DNA of 64,000 nucleotides from an uncultured Lachnospiraceae bacterium (lineage in GTDB: Bacteria; Bacillota; Clostridia; Lachnospirales; Lachnospiraceae): positions 15,322-79,321 of the forward strand of contig CAJTTI010000015.1 in assembly GCA_910579225.1 (NCBI GenBank), read 5' to 3'. The translations under genes were made by a program, and so were the position numbers. Positions 8,882 to 17,206 of this stretch are shown in pieces. The stretch's first letter is position 1, and each line of letters begins with the position of its first letter. The notes under the pieces were generated by a model, which saw nothing but the letters and a program-made list of their open reading frames with translations, had not been told where the DNA came from and searched no databases.

Positions 8882-10279
8882 TTGAGCAGACTATCTGAAA
8901 ACTATAAAGAAAATGTCTCCGCTCTGCGGCACATTTTAGACGCAGAGCGAAATTTTGATATATTGGAAAAACATCTACTGATCGCAGATCATGCTGCCAG
9001 CTTGTTCTTTATAGATGGGCTGGTAAAAGATGATATTCTGGAAAAGCTTCTGGAATATTTTTACAGTTTGAAACCTGAAGATCTTCCTGACTCTCCGGAA
9101 CAATTCCAGATGCAGAATCTTCCTTATATAGAAACCGAAGTATTGACAGAAACCACAGATGTATTAAAAAACCTGCTCTCTGGCGTTCCCTGCCTTTTTA
9201 TCAATGGGATGCCGGATTGCCTTGCCATCGACTGCAGGACTTATCCGGCCAGAAGCGTAGAAGAGCCGTTTAAAGACCGGACGCTACGGGGTTCCAGAGA
9301 CGGCTTTGTGGAAACTGTCGTCTTCAATACTGCCCTGATTCGCCGGAGAATCCGTTCCTCCAAACTCTGCATGGAAATGCAGACTGCTGGAAAGAGCACG
9401 CTTACAGATATTGTCCTCTGTTATATGGATGATCGGGTTGACAGAAAGTGCCTGCAGAAACTGAAGGACCGTATCGCTTCCATCTCTGTGGATGCACTGA
9501 CTATGAATCAGGAAAGCCTGGCGGAACTTCTTCTGCGGGGCCACTGGTTTAATCCATTTCCAAAATACCATCTGACAGAGCGACCGGATACAGCCGCAGC
9601 TTCTATTCTGGAAGGGAATATTGTAGTTCTGGTGGATAACTCTCCATCTGCTATCCTGCTCCCCACCACCCTTTTTGCCATTATGGAAGAAGCCAACGAT
9701 TATTATTTTCCTCCCATTACCGGCACCTACCTGCGTCTGTCCCGGTCTTTGATTATGATTTTGTCTTTGGTGCTCACCCCTCTGTTCCTGCTTCTGATGC
9801 AACACCCGAATTGGATCCCGGAAGGATTTCAGTTCATTCGAATTCAGGATACCATCCATATTCCTCTGATCTGGCAGTTTCTCCTGCTGGAGCTTGCCAT
9901 CGACGGGCTGAGACTTGCTGCTATCCACACACCGGATATGTTAAGTACCCCTTTGTCAGTAATTGCCGGCCTGGTAATCGGAGAATTCGCAGTTAATTCC
10001 GGCTGGTTTAACAGTGAAATTATGCTTTATATGGCTTTCGTAACCATCGCTAATTATTCTCAGTCCAATGCTGAACTAAACTATGCCATCAAATTTATGC
10101 GGATCCTGCTGCTCCTTCTAACCTGTTGGTTCGGCCTTACAGGATTTGCCATCGGGATTCTGATCGTTGTCGCAAGCCTCCTCGGATGCAAAACCTTCTC
10201 CGGAAAAGGATATCTGTATCCCCTGATTCCTTTCCACTGGCAAACCCTGAAACGGCAGCTGTTCCGGGTCAAATTATAA
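8882..10279 (+). CDS. GerA-family spore germination protein (A subunit type)
   Basis: A 465-residue member of the GerA/SpoVAF family, an inner spore-membrane protein that takes part in germinant sensing and ion release. The first 250 residues form the soluble N-domain (TDVLKNLLSGVPCLFING, then the conserved PYPARSVEEP-like segment YPARSVEEPFKDR and GSRDGFVET). The rest carries five or so membrane segments, with the conserved PPITGTYLRLSR motif before the first one. The start is TTG at 8882, preceded by GAGGTGA at a normal distance. The usual gerAB and gerAC partners are not adjacent: both neighbours are on the opposite strand. Length fits the family (about 460-490). Either a solitary receptor subunit or a SpoVAF-like protein away from its operon. 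Confidence 0.9.
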   Translation: MSRLSENYKENVSALRHILDAERNFDILEKHLLIADHAASLFFIDGLVKDDILEKLLEYFYSLKPEDLPDSPEQFQMQNLPYIETEVLTETTDVLKNLLSGVPCLFINGMPDCLAIDCRTYPARSVEEPFKDRTLRGSRDGFVETVVFNTALIRRRIRSSKLCMEMQTAGKSTLTDIVLCYMDDRVDRKCLQKLKDRIASISVDALTMNQESLAELLLRGHWFNPFPKYHLTERPDTAAASILEGNIVVLVDNSPSAILLPTTLFAIMEEANDYYFPPITGTYLRLSRSLIMILSLVLTPLFLLLMQHPNWIPEGFQFIRIQDTIHIPLIWQFLLLELAIDGLRLAAIHTPDMLSTPLSVIAGLVIGEFAVNSGWFNSEIMLYMAFVTIANYSQSNAELNYAIKFMRILLLLLTCWFGLTGFAIGILIVVASLLGCKTFSGKGYLYPLIPFHWQTLKRQLFRVKL

Positions 10280-10292
10280 GCAATGTCCAAAA

Positions 10293-10326
10293 AGAGAGCC
10301 CTGGTCTAAAATGACCATGGCTCTCT
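10293..10326 (-). terminator. Rho-independent terminator after the HAD phosphatase operon
   Basis: Near-perfect hairpin: AGAGAGCC/GGCTCTCT with a further TGGTC/GACCA pair and a 6-nt loop. The T-run follows on the minus strand, so it chiefly ends the rimO-HAD transcript; gerA converges on it from the other side. Confidence 0.85.
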
Positions 10327-10330
10327 TGAT

Positions 10331-11164
10331 TCAAAACGCCATTCCCGGCAGCACGAATTTTTCCACAATCTCTGCAATTGCTGAATGATTGTTGTCCTGT
10401 TCTGTCACATAATCTGCTGTCTGCTTCACTTCTGTCTGTGCGTTTGCCACCGCACATCCTACTCCGGCCGCCTTTAGCATGGACAGATCATTGCTCTCAT
10501 CTCCTGCTGCGACAGAATTCTCCAGAGGAATCCCCATCCACTCACAAAACATCCGAAGTGCTGCTCCTTTACTGACTCCCTCAGAAACCATCTCCAGATA
10601 ATCCCGGGAGCTGAAATACATATCTACTTTTCCTTTTGTCCATGCAGTCTGATTCTCTTTAAACATCTGTAGTCTGTCCGGATTTCGTACACTGATCGCT
10701 AACATCTTATAAGGAGACATCGTGATTGCCTCTTTCAGATCCGGAACAATCCGGGCTTTCATACCGGTCCTCTGCAGATATACGGTCAGATTTTCGTCAT
10801 CCCGTTCTGTTAGGACGCTGTCTTCCACATAGGTATGCAAATAGATATCTTCCCGTCTTGCCGCATCGACCAACGCTTTTGCGTATTCCATCGGAAGTGT
10901 TTTGGTGAACAGAAGCCGCCCTGTCTCACAATCCAGAATTGCTGCGCCATTGTATACAATCATATATCTGCATCCAATCTGCTCCAGTCCATAAGACACT
11001 CTGACACGGCCTGCGCTGGTATTCGTTCGACCTGTCGCAATCACAACTTCACAGCCATGCTCTGCAGCCCGTTTCAAAGCTTCCAGGTTTTTCTCTGATA
11101 TCCGCTTCTGATCATCCAGTGTTGTTCCATCCATATCCAGAAACAAGACTTTTCTATTCTCCAT
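10331..11164 (-). CDS. Cof-type HAD-superfamily sugar-phosphate phosphatase
   Basis: A 277-residue Cof/YidA-type HAD hydrolase, expected to dephosphorylate small phosphorylated metabolites in the cytosol. Motif I is FLDMDGTTLDD (nucleophile and acid aspartates), motif II ATGRT, the lysine of motif III lies in SEGVSKGAAL, and motif IV is AAGDESNDLSML. The C2 cap sits between motifs II and III, as usual for this class. The ATG at 11164 lies within the last codons of ppk (11-bp overlap), so the two are translationally coupled. Last gene of the rimO operon. Substrate cannot be told from sequence. Confidence 0.88.
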   Translation of the reverse strand: MENRKVLFLDMDGTTLDDQKRISEKNLEALKRAAEHGCEVVIATGRTNTSAGRVRVSYGLEQIGCRYMIVYNGAAILDCETGRLLFTKTLPMEYAKALVDAARREDIYLHTYVEDSVLTERDDENLTVYLQRTGMKARIVPDLKEAITMSPYKMLAISVRNPDRLQMFKENQTAWTKGKVDMYFSSRDYLEMVSEGVSKGAALRMFCEWMGIPLENSVAAGDESNDLSMLKAAGVGCAVANAQTEVKQTADYVTEQDNNHSAIAEIVEKFVLPGMAF

Positions 11165-13298
11165 CTTCCGTCCCCTCCACAGGTTCCGCCGGGATAAATA
11201 TCCTGCTTTGCACTGGCTCTTCCTGCGGCCGGTTCAGATTTCCGGCATATTCCATAAAATACTCCTGAGAACAAATGGCAGCTTTTCCTCTTCGATCTAC
11301 CTTTTCATAAACGCCGCTTGGCTCTTTAATCTGCGCCTTTACAGTATCCTGGAGCTGAATCTCCAGCACATGTATAACCTCTTTCTTCAGCTGCTCGTTC
11401 TCAATGGGGAACAGAATCTCCACACGGCGATCCAGATTCCTGGGCATCCAGTCTGCACTGGCAAGATAGACTTCTTCCTGTCCGCCGTTCAGAAAATAAT
11501 AGATTCGGCTGTGTTCCAGAAATGTTCCGACGATGGAACGCACATGAATGTTCTCGCTAATTCCCGGAATCCCTACTTTCAGTGAACAGATTCCTCTGAT
11601 AATCAATTCTATCTTTACGCCTGCCGCACTGGCCTCATACAGAGCCCCTATCATCTCCGGATCACACAGTGAATTCATCTTCGCCACAATATGTGCCGGT
11701 TCTCCATTCTGCGCATGGGCTATTTCTCTCTGAATCATGGTCAAAAAACGTTCCCGGAGCCACAGGGGCGCCAAGGATAGTTTATTCCAGTTCTCCGGCT
11801 CTGAATATCCGGAAAGCATATTGAAAACTGCTGTCGCGTCTTCTCCAATCGGTTCTGAACAAGTCAAAAGTCCCATATCTGTATATAATTTTGCCGTAGA
11901 ATCATTATAATTTCCGGTGCCAAGATGCACATACCGTCGGATGCCATCCTCTTCCCTACGCACAATCAGAGTAATCTTGCTGTGTGTTTTCAATCCCACC
12001 AGTCCATAGATCACATGACATCCTGCACGTTCCAGCATTTTCGCCCATGCAATATTGTGCTCCTCGTCGAACCGCGCTTTCAATTCCACCAGAACAGATA
12101 CTTGTTTACCATTCTCCGCCGCCTGAGCAAGTGCTGCAATAATCGGTGAATTGCCGCTGACCCGGTACAGCGTCTGCTTAATTGCAAGCACCTGCGGATC
12201 CCTTGCCGCTTTCTTGACAAAATCCACTACCGGATCAAACGTCTGATACGGATGATGCAATAGAATATCCCGTTTACGGATCTCTTCAAAAATATCTCTT
12301 TTTCCTGTCAGTTCCGGCACCGGCTGCGGAATATACGCTGCTGTCTTATAACTGTCGAACCCTTCCAGTCCATACATCTTCATCAAGAACGTCAGATCTA
12401 GAGGCCCGGAACTCCAATAGATCGAATCCTCCTTAATCTCGAACTCTCTTTTCAGTATTTTCAGCAGCCTTTTATCAATTTTCTCGTCTACTTCCAGACG
12501 AATCACCTCGCCCCACTGCCGTTTCTTCAGCTGCTTTTGAATCTCTTTCAGCAAATCTGACGCCTCATCCTCATCAATACTCAAATCTGCATTTCTCATA
12601 ATTCGGTACGGATGGACACAGAGCACATCATAGCTCAGGAACAACTGTGACATATTGCGGGCAATCATTTCTTCCAGCAGAATCACAGACTTCACTTCCT
12701 TTTCCACAGAAGGGATCGATATGATTCTTGGAAGTACCGCCGGAACCTGCACAGTCGCGAACTCCAGTTCTGCTTCTTTCTCGTTTTTCTTCATTAAGAG
12801 CGCGCACAGATTCAGCGTCTTGTTGACCACCAGCGGAAAGGGACGGGAAGAATCCACTGCCATGGGTGTCAGAACCGGATACACATTCTCCACAAAATAC
12901 TGATCCACATATCTTGCCTGCTCCGGATTCAACTCCTCGTGATCCTCAATCACCTGAAGTCCGCATTGCCGGAGTCCCGGGAGCAGAGAACGCTGCCAGG
13001 TGGAATACTGTGCATTCACAAAATCATGCACCCGTTCATGAATGCCATCCAGCTGCTGTTGGGGAGTCATACCTGAAAAATCTTTTTTGGAATATTCTGC
13101 GTTTACCATATCTTTCAGAGAGGCCACACGAACCATAAAAAACTCATCCAGATTGGATGCAGTAATGCTCAGAAATTTCAGCCGCTCAAACAGAGGGTTC
13201 TTTTTATCCCTCGCTTCTCCCAGAATTCGTTCGTTAAAACCAAGCCAGCTTAATTCCCGGTTTTCAAAATATTCGGATTTCATATATTCTTTCTTCAT
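11154..13298 (-). CDS. ppk1: Polyphosphate kinase 1
   Basis: Makes inorganic polyphosphate from ATP and runs the reverse reaction; 714 residues, the normal PPK1 length. The N-terminal domain starts with NRELSWLGFNERIL. The two phospholipase D-like catalytic halves follow. The first holds VLAIKQTLYRVSGNSPI and GLKTHSKITLI, whose histidine is the one that becomes phosphorylated in characterised enzymes. The second holds SADWMPRNLDRRVEILFP. The start at 13298 (MKKEYMKSEYF) is chosen because GGGAG lies 8 nt upstream. It directly follows the ppx/GppA-like gene and overlaps the HAD gene, so synthesis and breakdown of polyphosphate are encoded together. Confidence 0.95.
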   Translation of the reverse strand: MKKEYMKSEYFENRELSWLGFNERILGEARDKKNPLFERLKFLSITASNLDEFFMVRVASLKDMVNAEYSKKDFSGMTPQQQLDGIHERVHDFVNAQYSTWQRSLLPGLRQCGLQVIEDHEELNPEQARYVDQYFVENVYPVLTPMAVDSSRPFPLVVNKTLNLCALLMKKNEKEAELEFATVQVPAVLPRIISIPSVEKEVKSVILLEEMIARNMSQLFLSYDVLCVHPYRIMRNADLSIDEDEASDLLKEIQKQLKKRQWGEVIRLEVDEKIDKRLLKILKREFEIKEDSIYWSSGPLDLTFLMKMYGLEGFDSYKTAAYIPQPVPELTGKRDIFEEIRKRDILLHHPYQTFDPVVDFVKKAARDPQVLAIKQTLYRVSGNSPIIAALAQAAENGKQVSVLVELKARFDEEHNIAWAKMLERAGCHVIYGLVGLKTHSKITLIVRREEDGIRRYVHLGTGNYNDSTAKLYTDMGLLTCSEPIGEDATAVFNMLSGYSEPENWNKLSLAPLWLRERFLTMIQREIAHAQNGEPAHIVAKMNSLCDPEMIGALYEASAAGVKIELIIRGICSLKVGIPGISENIHVRSIVGTFLEHSRIYYFLNGGQEEVYLASADWMPRNLDRRVEILFPIENEQLKKEVIHVLEIQLQDTVKAQIKEPSGVYEKVDRRGKAAICSQEYFMEYAGNLNRPQEEPVQSRIFIPAEPVEGTEDGE

Positions 13299-13314
13299 GA
13301 TATCATCTCCCACT

Positions 13315-14874
13315 TCATATTCCGCTGGTTTCGCTGGTTTTCTTTGCCCTCAGTATGGGCTTTAAACTGTACACTTCCTCGAACAGTTCTGCTTTTTCCG
13401 GAAACATTGCCAGTTCCAGTGTCAGATCTTCCGCCGTGTCTGCTGTAATCTGCATGGTATGATTCTCTTTGATATTTACTTTAATTTCCTTAATCTTTTG
13501 TTTATGACTGCGATCCATGGCATTGGTCAGGCGAAGAATTGCAGCCAGTTTTATAATTGTCATATATTCTGTCCGTTCCAGAAGCGAGCTAACTGCAAGC
13601 TCCTCAAAAGGCAGCACATTCCCGCTGTTGAATCGTACAATATTTGCCACAATCTCCCGTTCCATATGGGACAGCCCAATCACCTCTGTGGCCATAATAA
13701 TATTGTAAGAACACTGAGAAGGCTGGGACATATTCATATATTTTCCACAGTCATGCAGCAGCACAGAGATCTGCAGAAGCAGGCGCTCTCTCTTTCCAAG
13801 CCCATGAACTGATTTCATCTTATCGAATATGACGAGAGCGAGATGCTCGATCACCTGGGTATGATTCCGGTTGGTACGGTAGCGTTTTGCAATGTTTTTT
13901 GCAGATTCCAGAATATCATTTTCAAAATTGTGACGGGGTTTTAGGATCTTTTTCCGTTCCGCATAATCGAACGCAAGTCCATCTCCCAGATCCATGCCAA
14001 GTATAACCACATTCTCTGCTCCGGTCTCTTCCAGAAGACGCTTATAGATCACCATCGTGGGGAGAAGAAGCGTACTGTTCTCATGAGAGATTCCAAGTTT
14101 GGCCGCCATGGCCAACTGCCCTTTTTGGATAAATTCATCATAAAATGTGATAAACTCTTCTTTTGTAATCTGATTGACATTGCTGTCCTTATGAATATAA
14201 TGATTGATATACTGAATATAATTGCCTACCAATAGTATATACCGAATATTCCGGTCTTTAAGATAAAACTTTCTGTATGTCCGCATTTCATTATTCAGAA
14301 GCTCCTCGATCACCGCAGCATATCGAACTGTCCGTTCTGCCACGTCTGCCAGACGCTCCCTTAATCGCAGTGTGCCGATCCGGATATTCTGTGTCGTTAC
14401 CAGATTGTCTTTATCAAACAACGACAGTTGGATACTTCCTCCTCCCACATCCACAATTGCCGTTCCTTTCTCTATGATCTCCTGAAATCGTTCTGAATTG
14501 AATGCGATAGACTTATATCCAAGAAACCGCTGTTCAGAATTGCTTAACACTTCCAGACGAATTCCTGTTTTCAGATAGATCCGATCCAATAACACAATAT
14601 GATTATTTGATTCCCGAACTGCACTGGTTGCACACGCCCGGTAATCCTCCACCCCAAATTCTTTCATCATCCTCTGAAAATCCAAAAATACATCGCAGAG
14701 CTCGTCTACCAGCTCCGTTCCGATTCTTCCGGTCGCATACGTATCTTTCCCCAGTTCCATCCGGTGTTTCACCTGGTTTACCACATGAATCCCTTTTCTT
14801 GCGGACAATTCATAAATTTTCAGGTTTACTTCATAACTTCCAACGTCAATGGCTGCGAACATTGTACATGACAT
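13315..14874 (-). CDS. ppx: Ppx/GppA-family exopolyphosphatase with C-terminal HD domain
   Basis: Exopolyphosphatase or guanosine pentaphosphate phosphatase, 519 residues. The actin-like ATPase fold is seen from AAIDVGSYEVNLKIYEL, CATSAVRESNN, and the phosphate-binding loop GTAIVDVGGGSIQLSLF. The C-terminal 200 residues are an HD-type domain with ISVLLHDCGKYMN, so this is the long form of the family. The start ATG TCA TGT at 14874 is preferred: GGAGGGAG lies 7 nt upstream, while the alternative GTG 15 nt earlier lies inside that site. It stands upstream of ppk with a 16-bp gap. Whether the substrate is polyP or pppGpp cannot be decided from sequence. Confidence 0.9.
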   Translation of the reverse strand: MSCTMFAAIDVGSYEVNLKIYELSARKGIHVVNQVKHRMELGKDTYATGRIGTELVDELCDVFLDFQRMMKEFGVEDYRACATSAVRESNNHIVLLDRIYLKTGIRLEVLSNSEQRFLGYKSIAFNSERFQEIIEKGTAIVDVGGGSIQLSLFDKDNLVTTQNIRIGTLRLRERLADVAERTVRYAAVIEELLNNEMRTYRKFYLKDRNIRYILLVGNYIQYINHYIHKDSNVNQITKEEFITFYDEFIQKGQLAMAAKLGISHENSTLLLPTMVIYKRLLEETGAENVVILGMDLGDGLAFDYAERKKILKPRHNFENDILESAKNIAKRYRTNRNHTQVIEHLALVIFDKMKSVHGLGKRERLLLQISVLLHDCGKYMNMSQPSQCSYNIIMATEVIGLSHMEREIVANIVRFNSGNVLPFEELAVSSLLERTEYMTIIKLAAILRLTNAMDRSHKQKIKEIKVNIKENHTMQITADTAEDLTLELAMFPEKAELFEEVYSLKPILRAKKTSETSGI

Positions 14875-14901
14875 GATATCTCCCTCCACCCATCTTACAT
14901 C

Positions 14902-15336
14902 TTACTGCTTACCAGTACTTCCAAAACCACCCCTGTTCTCACCGGCAAGCACTTCTGTCTCTTCAAAAGAAATGGTCGGCTGATGCTCCATAATCCGGAA
15001 CTGACAGATTCGGTCATTGACATGAATCACCGTATCTCTCACAGCAAGCGCCGGAAAAAACCACTGGTCATCATCTCCGCAGTAACTCTCATCAATCAGT
15101 CCACAGCTGTTGGTCTGCAAAATCCCAAAGTTTTTGAACGTACTGCTTCTTGGAACCACATGGGCTTCATACCCTTTGGGAAGTTCCATGGCAATTCCCA
15201 ATGGTATCAAAGTAAACTCTCCTCTTTTCAACTGTACTTCCTTTGCCGCACGCAGATCGATCCAATCTGACTTCCCAGCAATATAAGTAAGCTTTTCTAT
15301 CTCTTCTGTAAAATATTTTATCCTGATCGTTTTCAT
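14902..15336 (-). CDS. dut: dUTP diphosphatase (trimeric dUTPase)
   Basis: Hydrolyses dUTP to dUMP, protecting DNA from uracil and feeding dTMP synthesis. 144 residues, the size of a trimeric dUTPase. Conserved motifs in order: WIDLRAA (motif 1), VPRSSTF (motif 2), GLIDESYCGDDDQW (motif 3, with the catalytic Asp), RICQFRI (motif 4) and GGFGSTGK (motif 5). Ribosome site AAGGGGAAAGA. Next to nrdG, another nucleotide gene; thymidine kinase lies at 60 kb. Confidence 0.93.
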   Translation of the reverse strand: MKTIRIKYFTEEIEKLTYIAGKSDWIDLRAAKEVQLKRGEFTLIPLGIAMELPKGYEAHVVPRSSTFKNFGILQTNSCGLIDESYCGDDDQWFFPALAVRDTVIHVNDRICQFRIMEHQPTISFEETEVLAGENRGGFGSTGKQ

Positions 15337-15403
15337 TCTTTCCCCTTCCTGGCACCGTCTTCAGGCTCTTCTCTTAGCAAAAATATGTCAGCTCTGCGCC
15401 CAT

Positions 15404-15892
15404 TCATGCATATAATACCGTTTTTCCCAGAGACAGAGTCGTCTTCACGTCAATCACTCTCTGATTGGAGCTACCTTTCCATGGAAGATTATTGTCTTTC
15501 AGTTCTTCCACAAACCTCCCGTCCACCAACACATCCAAATACGGAATCAGCTCCAGATGACAAATTTCTTCCCACAAATATCCTGTATATAGCCAGATGG
15601 TTTTCTCCGGAAATTTTTCTTTGATTTCTTTAATCAGTTTTAGAAGTCCGCCTCTGGTATCTATATAGAGCGGATCTCCGCCGCTGAATGTAATCCCGCT
15701 TGTATAGTCTTTCTTCAGTTCTTCAAATATCTCCTGTTTGGCGCTCTCATCAAACAATAGTCCCCCATCCGGATCCCAGGTAATGGGATTCTGACAGTTT
15801 CTGCAGTGATGGGAACACCCTGCAAACCAGAGTACCACCCGCAGCCCGTCTCCATTTAGCATATCTTCTTTTGTAATATTGTGATATCTCAT
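15404..15892 (-). CDS. nrdG: Anaerobic ribonucleotide reductase activating protein (radical SAM)
   Basis: Radical SAM enzyme that installs the glycyl radical on the class III ribonucleotide reductase NrdD. 162 residues. The cluster motif is GCSHHCRNCQNP (CX3CX2C), followed by GITFSGGDPLY (SAM-binding GGDP) and WLYTGYLWE. The ATG at 15892 (MRYHNITKEDM) matches family N-termini; a GTG 9 nt upstream is nearer the GGAGG but would add an atypical leader. nrdD is not in this window, which is unusual since the pair is normally adjacent. An activase for another small glycyl-radical enzyme is less likely given the compact NrdG-like length. Confidence 0.85.
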   Translation of the reverse strand: MRYHNITKEDMLNGDGLRVVLWFAGCSHHCRNCQNPITWDPDGGLLFDESAKQEIFEELKKDYTSGITFSGGDPLYIDTRGGLLKLIKEIKEKFPEKTIWLYTGYLWEEICHLELIPYLDVLVDGRFVEELKDNNLPWKGSSNQRVIDVKTTLSLGKTVLYA

Positions 15893-15914
15893 GAATTCCA
15901 CATTCCTCCGACTC

Positions 15915-16661
15915 TCAGATCTGATAGTTTTCCAGAATACACCTTCGGAGCAGGGTCAGCGCATGGACAGTCGCCAGTTCCCTTATGGTCCTTCGGTCTC
16001 CGTCGAAATGAAATTCTTTTACTTCAATCTTTCCTTTGACATTGCACCCGATGTAAACCAATCCTGCCGGCTGCCCCTCCTCTCCAGTATCCGGGCCTGC
16101 ATAACCGGTAACACTGACACAGACGTCTGCGTCTGTAAGCACTGCACCGCCTCTTGCCATTTCCCATGCAGTCTGCTCACTGACTGCCGTATATTTCTTG
16201 AGCGTCATCTTCTTTACGCCAATCAGTTTTCGTTTTGCCTTATTTGAATAAGTGACGAATCCCTGCTTAAAGACTTCTGAGACTCCTGCCACATCTGTCA
16301 GCCTTGCACTGACCATACCGCCCGTGCAGGACTCTACGGTTGTAATTGTCATTCTCTGTTCTTTCAAAAGCTGTACAATCGTCTCTGCCAAGGTCACCTT
16401 TGAACTGGTAGTGAAGATACAGCTTCCAAGCCGGATTTTCAGCTCCCTCACGATTCTTTTTACCCTGTTTCTCGCTTCCTCTTCCTGATCAGACTGTGCC
16501 CGGATACGGATGTCTACTTCTCCTGGAGTAGAGTCAAACATAAACACCAGTTTTCCATCTGACGGCAGCAGGTCATGAATCTGTTCCCGTACTTCAGCTT
16601 CTTCCATCCCACATATTTTCACTGTCTTAGAATAAGAATAACTCTGCGTTTCATTTTCCAT
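15915..16661 (-). CDS. cinA: CinA C-terminal domain protein (NMN amidohydrolase type)
   Basis: 248 residues. Residues about 85-245 match the CinA/PncC domain that removes the amide from nicotinamide mononucleotide: SKVTLAETIVQLL, the active-site stretch VESCTGGMVSARLTD, GFVTYSNKAK, and SVTGYAGPDTGEEGQPAGLVYIG. The first 80 residues resemble the linker region of full-length CinA, but the large MoCF-like N-terminal domain (about 170 residues) of standard CinA is absent. Between pgsA (2-bp gap) and nrdG in the rimO operon; the rimO-pgsA-cinA order is common in Firmicutes, where cinA usually precedes recA. recA is not seen here. Not obviously broken: the start has a normal position and the domain is complete. 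Confidence 0.82.
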   Translation of the reverse strand: MENETQSYSYSKTVKICGMEEAEVREQIHDLLPSDGKLVFMFDSTPGEVDIRIRAQSDQEEEARNRVKRIVRELKIRLGSCIFTTSSKVTLAETIVQLLKEQRMTITTVESCTGGMVSARLTDVAGVSEVFKQGFVTYSNKAKRKLIGVKKMTLKKYTAVSEQTAWEMARGGAVLTDADVCVSVTGYAGPDTGEEGQPAGLVYIGCNVKGKIEVKEFHFDGDRRTIRELATVHALTLLRRCILENYQI

Positions 16662-16663
16662 CT

Positions 16664-17206
16664 CTAAATATTTCCCTCCAGAATCACATGTTTATTTTTT
16701 ATCAGATAATCAATCAACGATATCACCGTAAGAATCAAAGCAATCCATGTCAGAATCCGGCCAATCAAATCAAAAATACCTCCCAGATCCAGAAGCAGTA
16801 CAATAATCATCAACATTTGAAATGTTGTCTTAAATTTTCCCCAATAGCTGGCTGCTATCACCACTCCGTTGTCTGATGCCACCAGACGAAAACCACTGAT
16901 GATAAATTCCCGGCTGATAATAATAATAACCATCCAGGCCGGAACCATTTTCAGAGATACCAGACAGATCAATGCCGCGCAGACCAGCAGCTTATCCGCC
17001 AGAGGATCCATAAATTTTCCAAAATTTGTCACCAGATTATACTTTCTTGCAATCTTTCCATCCAGCAAATCTGTCAGACTGGCCACAACAAAGATCAAAA
17101 CTGCGAGATACTTGCTGTATCCAGGCACCAGATCCACCAGTGTAAACCATACAAAAAAAGGAATCAGAAGCACACGCAAAACAGTCAGCTTATTCGGTAA
17201 ATTCAT
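16664..17206 (-). CDS. pgsA: CDP-diacylglycerol--glycerol-3-phosphate 3-phosphatidyltransferase
   Basis: Membrane enzyme that makes phosphatidylglycerol phosphate, the precursor of phosphatidylglycerol and, via the cls gene at 31-32.6 kb, of cardiolipin. 180 residues with four to six membrane segments. The CDP-alcohol phosphotransferase signature is complete: DGKIARKYNLVTNFGKFMD followed by PLADK (the D-G-x2-A-R-x8-G-x3-D-x3-D pattern). The ATG overlaps the end of rimO by 17 bp, with GGAGAG upstream. Confidence 0.93.
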   Translation of the reverse strand: MNLPNKLTVLRVLLIPFFVWFTLVDLVPGYSKYLAVLIFVVASLTDLLDGKIARKYNLVTNFGKFMDPLADKLLVCAALICLVSLKMVPAWMVIIIISREFIISGFRLVASDNGVVIAASYWGKFKTTFQMLMIIVLLLDLGGIFDLIGRILTWIALILTVISLIDYLIKNKHVILEGNI

